Assembly (NCBI GenBank): GCA_035474375.1
Contig: DATINJ010000209.1
Span: forward strand, 7,527 to 71,526
Origin: JANNPJ01 sp035474375
GTDB lineage: Bacteria > Actinomycetota > Actinomycetes > Actinomycetales > Kineosporiaceae
Direction of reading: 5' to 3'
Length of the DNA stretch: 64,000 nt
Shown here: piece by piece, positions 25,699 to 33,250 of the stretch
Position numbering within the stretch: position 1 is the stretch's first letter
How the letters are laid out: every line of letters starts with the position of its first letter
Position numbers and translations under genes: made by a program
Notes under the pieces: model-generated
The model's input: only the letters and a program-made list of their open reading frames with translations
What the model was told of the DNA's origin: nothing
Database searches by the model: none

Positions 25699-26165
25699 GG
25701 GGTGAGCCCGGCGCGGATCTGCCGCTTGATCCGGGCCAGCATCCCGGCCATCCCGCGCAGCCGGAGCGGGCTGATGGCCTCGGTCAGACCCAGCCGATTC
25801 GGGACGTCGTCCGGGACGTCGAGTACCTGCTGCCCGGTCAGCCCGGCCAGCCCGGTGGCCAGGATGCTGGCGAAGCCGCGGGTGGTCGGTGCCTCGGCGG
25901 GGGCATCGAAGAAGATCTTGACCTCGGCGTCCGGCGTGGAACCCACTTCGACGGCGACGAATACCGGGGACTGGCACTCGGCCACCGGTTCCATCGCATC
26001 TCGGTTGTTCAGGTATCGCTCGGGCAGCGGCGGTAGTTCGCGACTGAACTCCAGGAGGAGCTCCAGACGCTGGCGCTGCTCCAGAGCATGGAAGTCATCC
26101 ACGATCTCGGCGAACGACTCGGGCAAGGGGGTCTGCTCACTGGTCAACTCGGAACTCTCAGCCAC
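25695..26165 (-). CDS. sufE: SufE family cysteine desulfurase sulfur acceptor
   Basis: 156 residues of the SufE family, which accepts persulfide sulfur from a cysteine desulfurase for Fe-S cluster assembly. The acceptor Cys is in VAECQSPVFVAVE (about 63), preceded by the helix HALEQRQRLELLLEFSRELPPLP, and TTRGFASILATGLAG follows as expected. The start is GTG 26165, with a weak AGG-type site. In many actinobacteria sufE neighbours a sulfurtransferase; here it instead overlaps a RibD-like reductase and is preceded by an enoyl-CoA hydratase gene on the same strand. Confidence 0.9.
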   Translation of the reverse strand: MAESSELTSEQTPLPESFAEIVDDFHALEQRQRLELLLEFSRELPPLPERYLNNRDAMEPVAECQSPVFVAVEVGSTPDAEVKIFFDAPAEAPTTRGFASILATGLAGLTGQQVLDVPDDVPNRLGLTEAISPLRLRGMAGMLARIKRQIRAGLTP

Positions 26166-26184
26166 ACCCTGATCCTGTCACGCG

Positions 26185-26913
26185 TCAGTGGCCGCGAAAC
26201 TCGGGCGGTCGGCGCTCGGCCCGCGCCCGCTGCCCTTCCGCGGCGTCCTCGCTGTTCCAGCAGGCGATCATGGCCTTGTCGACGCGCTCATCTGCCGGAT
26301 TCAGCTCGGCCACGGTGTTCAGCGCGAGCTTGCAGTACTCCAGGGTCAGCGGGGCGAGCGCGGCGATCTCCTGGGCCCAGGCCAGCGCACTGTCCAGATC
26401 GCCGAGCCGGTCGACCAGACCCAGCTGATAGGCCCGGTCGACGTCCAGGGTGTCGACGCCGACCAGCATCGCCCGGGCCGCGCCACCACCGGCCAGGCCG
26501 GCCAGCCGGCGGATCGTCCAGGCATCCACGGACAGCCCCAACCGGGCCGTGGGGACGGCGAACCGGGCCGGCGGTGCCGCAACCCGCAGGTCACAGGCGA
26601 GAGCCAGCTGGGTACCGGCCCCGATCGCCGGCCCGTTCACCGCCGCGATCACCGGTACCGGCAATTCGGCGAGCCGGTGCAGTAACCCGTAGAGGATGTC
26701 CAGGAATCCCTCGTCGCGGACCACATCCAGGTCGGCGCCGGCGCAGAAACTGGACCCGTTTCCGGTGATCACGATGCAGCGGCTGCCGGCCTCGACCGCT
26801 TCTTCCAGCCCGGCCAGCAGGGCCCTGGCGTGGTCCGGATTCAACGCGTTGCGCTGGGCATGCCGGTCGATCCGCAGCAGCGTGACCCGGTCGAGCCGTT
26901 CGGCGGCAATCAT
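26185..26913 (-). CDS. Enoyl-CoA hydratase/isomerase family protein
   Basis: 242 residues with the crotonase fold. The oxyanion hole is formed by SFCAGADLDVVRDEG and VNGPAIGAGTQLALACD. In the family's Glu positions the sequence has TARLGLSVDAWTIRRLAGLAGG, so one canonical Glu appears replaced and the reaction may be isomerase- or hydrolase-like rather than plain hydration. The ATG at 26913 overlaps the treZ stop by 4 bases, so it is transcribed behind treZ although it has no evident link to trehalose. sufE follows after 19 bases. Confidence 0.88.
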   Translation of the reverse strand: MIAAERLDRVTLLRIDRHAQRNALNPDHARALLAGLEEAVEAGSRCIVITGNGSSFCAGADLDVVRDEGFLDILYGLLHRLAELPVPVIAAVNGPAIGAGTQLALACDLRVAAPPARFAVPTARLGLSVDAWTIRRLAGLAGGGAARAMLVGVDTLDVDRAYQLGLVDRLGDLDSALAWAQEIAALAPLTLEYCKLALNTVAELNPADERVDKAMIACWNSEDAAEGQRARAERRPPEFRGH

Positions 26914-28745
26914 TGTGCGTCCTCCGCCAGCGGGCCGGCTTCGGCGACCGGGCCGGCTCCGGCCGGGTGGCGCAGCACGGCCACCGCATCGGGCCCGAGC
27001 CGTACCTCGTCAGCAGCCACGTCAATCGCCCCCCAGCCGAGTTCCAGCGTCGACCCGCCTGGGACGGTGAACCCGGCCACCTGCGGGCCGAGGTTGATCG
27101 CGATCGAGAAACCCGGCCGGGTGATCAGCAGCCAGGTCTCGCCGAATGCCACCCGGGTTTGCCGCAGATCGTCGGCGAGCAGGCCGGGTTCCGCCCGGCG
27201 GAGCGCGATGAGATCCCGGTACCACCGGAAAAGCTCTGCATGGTCAGGGCTTTCGGGCTCCGACCAGTCCAGCACCGAACGGTCGCGGGTGGCCGGATCC
27301 TGCGGATCGGGTACCTCCTCGGCCCGCCAACCGTGGCTGGCGAACTCCGCCCGACGGCCCTTGCGCACCGCCTCGGCAAGCTCTGGATTGTCGTAACTGG
27401 TGAAGAACTGCCAGGGACTGGTGGCACCCCACTCCTCGCCCATGAACAGCATCGGCGTGTACGCGGACGTCAGCACCACAGCTGCCCCGGCCGCCAGTCG
27501 CCCGCGACTCAGGGTTGCGGTGAGCCGGTCACCGGTGGCCCGATTGCCGATCTGGTCATGGTTCTGAAGCGCGACGACGAACTGGTGGCCGCGGTGCCGG
27601 GCCGGATCGATCGGCCGTCCCCAGTGCTTGCGGCGGAAGCTGGAGTAGTCGCTGGCGTGCCGGAACGCCTCGGTCAGCACTCGGGCCAGAACGCTGGTGC
27701 TGCCGAAGTCGCCGTAGTAGCCCTGGCGCTCGCCGGTGAGCAGGGCGTGCAGCGCATGGTGGACGTCGTCGTCCCACTGTGCGGTCATCCCCATCCCGCC
27801 CTCGGCGGTGGGTTCGATCGTTGCCGGGTCGTTGAGGTCGCTCTCGGCTACCAGTCCGAGCGGCCGGCCCTGCTGTGCGGCCAGGGCGGCGACCTCGTCC
27901 GACAGGTCTTTCAGGAGGTGTCGAGGGGACTCGTCGACCAGCGCATGGACGGCGTCCAGGCGCAGGCAGTCGAGGTGGAAGTCGGTGAACCAGCGCAACG
28001 CGTTGTCGATGATCCAGCGCCGGACGCCGGGGGAGCCGTCGGCGTCCAGGTTGACCGCGTCGCCCCACGGAGTGCTGTGGGTACCGGTGAAGTAGGGGCC
28101 GAACTCGTACAGATAATTGCCGTCCGGCCCGAGGTGGTTGTAGACGACGTCGAGGCAGACCCCGAGGCCCCGCGCATGTGCGGCGTCCACAAATCGCTGC
28201 AGCGCGGCCGGTCCGCCGTAGGCGGAGTGGACGGCGTACAGGTTCACCCCGTCGTACCCCCAGCCGCGATCGCCGGGAAAACCGGCCACCGGCATGAGTT
28301 CGACCATGTCGACGCCGAGTGCCACCAGGTGGTCGAGTCGTTCGATGGCGGCGTCCAGCGTGCCGGCCGGGGTGAAGGTGCCGATATGGAGCTCGTAGAA
28401 CACCGCGCCGGGAGCTGGGCAACCGTCGCCGGTCAGCCAGTTCTGGTCGCTCCACGGATGCAGGGCGGGATCGAAGACCCGGCTCGGGCCGTGTACTCCG
28501 TACGGCTGCCATGGGCTGCGCGGGTCCGGTCGGGGTGCCCCGCCGTCGATGGCGAAGGCATAGTCGGTGCCGTGCCCCGCCTCCGGGACGTTGACGCCCC
28601 ACCATCCGGTCGCTTCGGGGGTGGCGTCGTCGCCGTCCATGGCAATATCACCATAAATCGGGCGCATCGGCTCGCGGCGATCGAGAGCGGGAAGGTGAAG
28701 CATGACCCTGGTGGCGGCAGGGGCCCAGACGGTGAACTGATGCAC
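26910..28745 (-). CDS. treZ: Malto-oligosyltrehalose trehalohydrolase
   Basis: Hydrolyses the trehalose unit from maltooligosyl trehalose, the final step of the TreY-TreZ route to trehalose, an osmolyte and cell-wall precursor in actinobacteria. It is 611 residues. An N-terminal carbohydrate-binding-like domain (QFTVWAPAATRVMLHLP) precedes a GH13 barrel with DVVYNHLGPDGNYL, DCLRLDAVHALVDESP (catalytic Asp), LVAESDLNDP (Glu) and FVVALQNHDQIGNRA. The GTG start at 28745 has a weak site. It is separated from treX-treY by PPK2 and SDR genes on the other strand, so it must have its own promoter in the divergent 28746-28859 gap. Confidence 0.95.
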   Translation of the reverse strand: MHQFTVWAPAATRVMLHLPALDRREPMRPIYGDIAMDGDDATPEATGWWGVNVPEAGHGTDYAFAIDGGAPRPDPRSPWQPYGVHGPSRVFDPALHPWSDQNWLTGDGCPAPGAVFYELHIGTFTPAGTLDAAIERLDHLVALGVDMVELMPVAGFPGDRGWGYDGVNLYAVHSAYGGPAALQRFVDAAHARGLGVCLDVVYNHLGPDGNYLYEFGPYFTGTHSTPWGDAVNLDADGSPGVRRWIIDNALRWFTDFHLDCLRLDAVHALVDESPRHLLKDLSDEVAALAAQQGRPLGLVAESDLNDPATIEPTAEGGMGMTAQWDDDVHHALHALLTGERQGYYGDFGSTSVLARVLTEAFRHASDYSSFRRKHWGRPIDPARHRGHQFVVALQNHDQIGNRATGDRLTATLSRGRLAAGAAVVLTSAYTPMLFMGEEWGATSPWQFFTSYDNPELAEAVRKGRRAEFASHGWRAEEVPDPQDPATRDRSVLDWSEPESPDHAELFRWYRDLIALRRAEPGLLADDLRQTRVAFGETWLLITRPGFSIAINLGPQVAGFTVPGGSTLELGWGAIDVAADEVRLGPDAVAVLRHPAGAGPVAEAGPLAEDAQ

Positions 28746-28859
28746 CAGTCAAGCCTGACAGAAGTCCGAGCTTCAGGACGTCTGAGATCGCCCGATACCG
28801 CCCGTGATCGTCCGGTGGCGGTGTGGCCTTGGTTACGGTGAGAGCACTACGGTCGGCGT

Positions 28860-29666
28860 ATGACGACCGATGGTTCCCCCGGCTCGACACCCACCGCCCT
28901 CGTCACCGGTGCGACCGCCGGGATCGGCGCCGCCTTCGCTCGCCGGCTCGCTGACGACGGATACCGAGTGGTGCTCGTCGCCCGGGACAAGGTCCGGCTG
29001 GAGACCTTGGCGGAGGAGTTGCGTTCGACGTTCGGTAAGCCGGTGGAGGTGCTGCCCGCCGACCTGAGCGATCCGGCGTCCCGGCAATTCGTGGTGGACC
29101 GGCTGAAAAGCCCGGAAGCGCCCGTCGACCTGCTGGTGAACAACGCCGGGATCGGTACCACCGGGGAGTTCTGGGCCGCGAGCTACGAGACGCTGCACGG
29201 TCAACTGGAGCTGAATGTGACCGCCGTGCTCGCGCTCACGCACGCGGTGCTGCCCGCCATGGTCGCGCGTGGTTCCGGCGGGGTGATCAATGTCGCCAGC
29301 GTTGCCGGGCTGCTGCCCGGGCGTGGCTCCACCTATTCGGCGAGCAAAGCCTGGGTGATCTCGCTCAGCGAAGGCTTGTCGGCGGGGCTGAGCGGGACCG
29401 GCGTCCGGATCTTGGCGCTCTGCCCCGGCTTCGTCCGCACCGAGTTCCACCAGCGGGCCGGGATCGACATGAAATCGACGCCCTCCTGGCTCTGGTTGTC
29501 TGCCGACGATGTGGTGGACGACGCGCTCCGGTCGCTGCACAAGGACGCCGGGATCTCGATCCCGAGCCTGCGGTACAAGGCGCTGGTGGTCGGGGCCAAG
29601 CTGATGCCACGCCGGCTGACCCGCAAGCTTGCTTCCGGTGTCGGCGGAGGTCGAGGCCGCACGTAG
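28860..29666 (+). CDS. SDR family NAD(P)-dependent oxidoreductase
   Basis: 268 residues, a classical short-chain dehydrogenase. The cofactor motif is ALVTGATAGIGAAFARRL (T-G-x3-G-x-G, near residue 13), then LLVNNAGIGTTGE (NNAG) and the catalytic S-Y-x3-K, here SVAGLLPGRGSTYSASKAW. The substrate is unknown; the sequence is of the YqjQ/DltE-like group. The ATG has no Shine-Dalgarno, so it may be leaderless. It is divergent from treZ and 27 bases upstream of the PPK2 gene, probably in one transcript. Confidence 0.9.
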   Translation: MTTDGSPGSTPTALVTGATAGIGAAFARRLADDGYRVVLVARDKVRLETLAEELRSTFGKPVEVLPADLSDPASRQFVVDRLKSPEAPVDLLVNNAGIGTTGEFWAASYETLHGQLELNVTAVLALTHAVLPAMVARGSGGVINVASVAGLLPGRGSTYSASKAWVISLSEGLSAGLSGTGVRILALCPGFVRTEFHQRAGIDMKSTPSWLWLSADDVVDDALRSLHKDAGISIPSLRYKALVVGAKLMPRRLTRKLASGVGGGRGRT

Positions 29667-29693
29667 GCGCCGGGGCGCGCATAGGCTCCCAGC

Positions 29694-30590
29694 ATGGGTA
29701 AATCAAAGAAGAACGCCGGGCCGGTCGATCCAGCCGGTCTGGCCGAGTTGCTGCGAGTCGGTGACGGATTCCGCCTGGCAGCGGTTGATCCCCGCTCCAC
29801 CCCCGGTTTCGGCGGTGACAAGGTGGCCGGTCAGAAGGCGCTCGACGGCGGTGTCGACCGGCTCTCGGCGCTGCAGGAGCGCTTGTTCGCCGCCGCCCGA
29901 GGTGGTCGCAGTACCCGCAGCGTCCTGCTGATCGTGCAGGGCATGGACACCTCCGGCAAGGGTGGCATCGTCCGGCATGTGGTCGGTGCGGTGGACCCGC
30001 AAGGCGTCCAGCACACCGCGTTCAAAGCGCCGACGCCGCAAGAACTCGCTCACGACTTTCTGTGGCGAATCCGCCCGCACGTTCCGAACCCGGGGATGCT
30101 CGGGGTCTTCGACCGCTCGCAGTACGAGGATGTCCTGATCGCCAGGGTTCACCAGTTGGTTCCGGAAGCGACCTGGCGGCGGCGATACGATCTGATCAAC
30201 GGGTTCGAGGGCTCGCTGGCCCAGAACGGGACGACGATCGTCAAGGTGATGCTGCAGATCTCGCCGGACGAGCAGTTGGCCCGGTTGTCCGAGCGGCTGA
30301 CCCGGCCGGACAAGTACTGGAAGTACAACCCGGGCGACCTGGACGAGCGCCAGCGCTGGGCCGACTACCAGGAGGCTTACCAGGACGCGCTGACCCGTTG
30401 CTCGACCGGTGCCGCGCCGTGGTTCGTGGTCCCGGCCGATCGCAAGTGGTACGCCCGCTGGGCGGTCCAGCAGTTGCTGCTGGATGCCCTGATCCGGATC
30501 GACCCGCAGTGGCCGGCGGCCACCTTCGACGTCGAGGCCGAGCGCCAGCGCCTGGCCACTCTGGCCGCTGCCCTTACCCCTTCGCCGTGA
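29694..30590 (+). CDS. ppk2: PPK2-family polyphosphate kinase
   Basis: 298 residues of the PPK2 family, which transfers phosphate between polyphosphate and nucleotides. Walker A is IVQGMDTSGKGG (about 82-93), the lid/base-recognition region VFDRSQYEDVLIARVH, and the arginine-rich lid SERLTRPDKYWKYNPGDLDER. One domain only (class I or III type); whether ADP or AMP is preferred cannot be read from sequence by eye. ATG 29694 is in a poor ribosome-binding context. It ends at a long hairpin shared with convergent treY. The link to trehalose metabolism, if any, is energetic only. Confidence 0.92.
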   Translation: MGKSKKNAGPVDPAGLAELLRVGDGFRLAAVDPRSTPGFGGDKVAGQKALDGGVDRLSALQERLFAAARGGRSTRSVLLIVQGMDTSGKGGIVRHVVGAVDPQGVQHTAFKAPTPQELAHDFLWRIRPHVPNPGMLGVFDRSQYEDVLIARVHQLVPEATWRRRYDLINGFEGSLAQNGTTIVKVMLQISPDEQLARLSERLTRPDKYWKYNPGDLDERQRWADYQEAYQDALTRCSTGAAPWFVVPADRKWYARWAVQQLLLDALIRIDPQWPAATFDVEAERQRLATLAAALTPSP

Positions 30591-30620
30591 TCCTGCTGCC
30601 GTGATCAAGCCCCACACCAA

Positions 30621-30683
30621 GATCGCCAGCTACGCCCGTCAATGTGCCCCGGCGCGGCATCATTGCGGGCACAGCTGGCGATC
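30621..30683. terminator. Long two-part hairpin between convergent ppk2 and treY
   Basis: Outer stem: GATCGCCAGCT (30621-30631) with AGCTGGCGATC (30673-30683), 11 bp perfect. Inner stem: GCCCGTCAATG with CATTGCGGGC (30661-30670), one bulged T, separated from the outer stem by two-base mismatches. The 16-base loop itself starts TGCC and ends GGCA. The right arm overlaps the treY stop codon. It probably terminates both transcripts. Confidence 0.8.
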
Positions 30684-33237
30684 ATGGGCCAAGGGTGCGC
30701 TTGAGTAGGGCTACTGGGAGGTCGGAAAGCAGGTCGGCCAGCCGACATGAGCTGCCGGCCACCTGGCGCCCGGTGAGCAGGTCGGTCCAGTCGCCGGGCG
30801 GGAGCGTCACGGTGTGCTCACCCCAGCCGCCGTACCGGGCCAGCGCCACCGGCAGCCGAGTAGCGACGGCGATCACGGTGGCCTGGTCGGCGCCGAACCC
30901 AGGGCCGGCGGCTCTCGGGGTGCGGCCGGGCCCAGCCGGGCCAACCGGGCCAGCCGGGCCAGCCGGGCCGCGACCGAAAGCGATCGCGTTCCCGGCCGAG
31001 GTCGCGACCGGTACATAGCCGCCACCGACGAACCAGTCCGGGTGTTCCCGGCGCAACCGCAGCGCGCGCGAGGTGACCAGCAGCTTCTCGGCGTCCAGGC
31101 GGTCCGCGGCCGGCAGCTCGGCGAGCGTTTGCAGGGTCGAGCGGTCGTCGTCCAACAGGGTGAGCAATCGGCTCCGGCGTCCATAGTCGACCGGACGGCG
31201 ATTGTCCGGGTCGACCAGGGAGCGATCGACGATCTCGGTGCCCTGGTACACGTCGGCGACCCCGGGCATGGTCAGCTGCAGCAGCTTCTGCCCGAGCACC
31301 GCGACCCGGGTCGGCTCGGCCAGTTCCGCGCAGAAGGCGGCGACCGCCTGCAGCACCGCCGGGTCGGCCAGAACGGCGGTGGCGTACGCCTCGACCGCCT
31401 GGTCGTAGTCCGGGTCCGGGCTGGTCCAGGAGGTGTGCAGCTTGGCCTCCCGGGTGGCCTTGGACAGGTACTCGGTGATCCGATCCCGGTATGTCTGGGC
31501 GCTCGCCGGGGAGGTGCCGGGGGAGAAGGTGGCGACCACCGTCTGCCAGAACAGGTACTCGGTCTCCGGGTCCGGCCAGCCGTCCGGGGAGCGGTGCTTG
31601 GCCCCCAGTTCGTGCCAGTGCCGGACGGCGTTCGCCCACTCCAGCGGCAGCTCGGCGAGGCCGGCCAGCTGGGCGCGGGCGTCCTCGGAGCGCTTGGTGT
31701 CGTGGGTGGACAGCGTCGTCATGGTGCCGGGCCAGTCCCGGGCGAGCCGGCTGGCGTAGGCGTGGAACTCCTCCGGGGTGACGCCGAAGACCCCCGGCTC
31801 GGCTCCGACCTCGTTCAGCGAGATCAGCCGATGCCAGCGGTAGAAGGTGGTGTCTTCCACGCCCTTGGCCATCACCGGGCCGCAGGCCTGCTGGAACCGG
31901 ATGACGAACTCGGCCCGGCGCTGATCCTTGCCGGCCGCCCGCCCGTCCAGGATCAGGTCGGTGACGACGTCCAGGGTGTCCTGCGATTCCTCGGGCAGCT
32001 TCTCCCGGGCGATCGCTGCGGCTCGGGCCAGCGTCGTCCGGGACTCCTCGGGAGCGCTCTCCCCGGGGACGACGTACGCCCGGTAGCGGTCCATCGCGAC
32101 CAGCAATTCGGTCACCGACTCGCCCAGCGCTCGCCGGGTGTGATCGCGCAGGTCCAGGTCGGCATTGCAGATCGCTTGCAGCAGGTCGACCAGGCGGCGC
32201 ACCTCGGTGGTCAGGATGTGCTCGATCACCAGCCGCTTTGAGGATTCGACAACCTCGTCCACGGTTGGCGCCCCGCCGGTGAAGTGGTCCAGCACGGTGG
32301 ACAGCGGGGTCGAACCGGCCGGGTCGACGAAGAGCCCACCGATCCGGTTCAGCGCGTCATAGCCGGTGGTTCCGGCGCAGGCCCAGTCGGCCGGCAGGGC
32401 CTCGTCGCCTTCCAGGATCTTCTCCACCGCGACCCAGGTGCCGTCCGTGGCGGCGGCCAGCTGGCGCAGGTAGGCCCGGGGGTCGGCAAGCCCGTCCGGG
32501 TGGTCGATCCGCAGCCCGGTCAGCGATCCGTCCAGAATGAGTTGCTCGATCAGGGTGTGCGTGGCGTCGAAGACCACCGGATCCTCGACCCGGACCGCGG
32601 CCAGGGTGTCGACGTCGAAGAACCGGCGGTAGTTCAGTTCGTCGTCGGCGACCCGCCACCAGGCCAGCCGGTACCACTGCCGGGCGAGCAGGTCGGGCAG
32701 CGGTAGTTCATCGGTGCCGGGCCGGATCGGGAACTCATGGTCGAAGTAGCGCAGCACGGGTTCGGCGCCGGTGCGGTCAACGCTCAGCTGGCCGTCCCGC
32801 AGCACCTGACCGATCCGATTGCCGAGCACCGGCATCAGGATCGCGTTCGCCGACACGGACCAGTCGACGTCGAACCAGCGGGCGAACTCCGAGTCCGGGC
32901 CGTCGCGCAGGACCGCCCAGAGGGCGGCGTTCAGCCGGAGCGGGGTCGGCACCGCCATGTGGTTCGGCACGATGTCGGCGATCGCCAGCAGCCCATGCCG
33001 GCGCAGCGCGGTGATCATCCGTTGGAACCCCGGCAGGCCACCGGCATCAGCCGAAAGCTGGTCGTGGTCCACCACGTCGTAGCCGTGCGCCGATCCGGGC
33101 GCTGCCTGGAGGATCGGCGACAGGTAGGCGTGCGAGACGCCGAGCCGGTCGAGGTAGCCGGCGATCTCGGCGACGTCGTCGAAGCCGAACTCGCCCCGGA
33201 TCTGCAGTCGGTACGTGCTTGTCGGTGCCGTTCTCAC
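30682..33237 (-). CDS. treY: Malto-oligosyltrehalose synthase
   Basis: Intramolecular transglucosylase that turns the reducing-end glucose of a maltodextrin into a trehalose unit. It is 851 residues, at the long end of the family. GH13 motifs: GYLDRLGVSHAYLSPILQA, GSAHGYDVVDHDQL, IADIVPNHMAV, TGLRIDHPDGLADP and AGTTGYDALNRIGGLFVDP. The C-terminal part contains a short collagen-like run of GPAGP/GPVGP triplets (about 780-795) inserted before the final domain, which is odd for this enzyme. The start is GTG 33237, 13 bases after the treX stop; no clear ribosome-binding site, so it may depend on coupled translation. Confidence 0.94.
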   Translation of the reverse strand: MRTAPTSTYRLQIRGEFGFDDVAEIAGYLDRLGVSHAYLSPILQAAPGSAHGYDVVDHDQLSADAGGLPGFQRMITALRRHGLLAIADIVPNHMAVPTPLRLNAALWAVLRDGPDSEFARWFDVDWSVSANAILMPVLGNRIGQVLRDGQLSVDRTGAEPVLRYFDHEFPIRPGTDELPLPDLLARQWYRLAWWRVADDELNYRRFFDVDTLAAVRVEDPVVFDATHTLIEQLILDGSLTGLRIDHPDGLADPRAYLRQLAAATDGTWVAVEKILEGDEALPADWACAGTTGYDALNRIGGLFVDPAGSTPLSTVLDHFTGGAPTVDEVVESSKRLVIEHILTTEVRRLVDLLQAICNADLDLRDHTRRALGESVTELLVAMDRYRAYVVPGESAPEESRTTLARAAAIAREKLPEESQDTLDVVTDLILDGRAAGKDQRRAEFVIRFQQACGPVMAKGVEDTTFYRWHRLISLNEVGAEPGVFGVTPEEFHAYASRLARDWPGTMTTLSTHDTKRSEDARAQLAGLAELPLEWANAVRHWHELGAKHRSPDGWPDPETEYLFWQTVVATFSPGTSPASAQTYRDRITEYLSKATREAKLHTSWTSPDPDYDQAVEAYATAVLADPAVLQAVAAFCAELAEPTRVAVLGQKLLQLTMPGVADVYQGTEIVDRSLVDPDNRRPVDYGRRSRLLTLLDDDRSTLQTLAELPAADRLDAEKLLVTSRALRLRREHPDWFVGGGYVPVATSAGNAIAFGRGPAGPAGPVGPAGPGRTPRAAGPGFGADQATVIAVATRLPVALARYGGWGEHTVTLPPGDWTDLLTGRQVAGSSCRLADLLSDLPVALLKRTLGP

Positions 33238-33250
33238 TGGTCTGGGCCGC

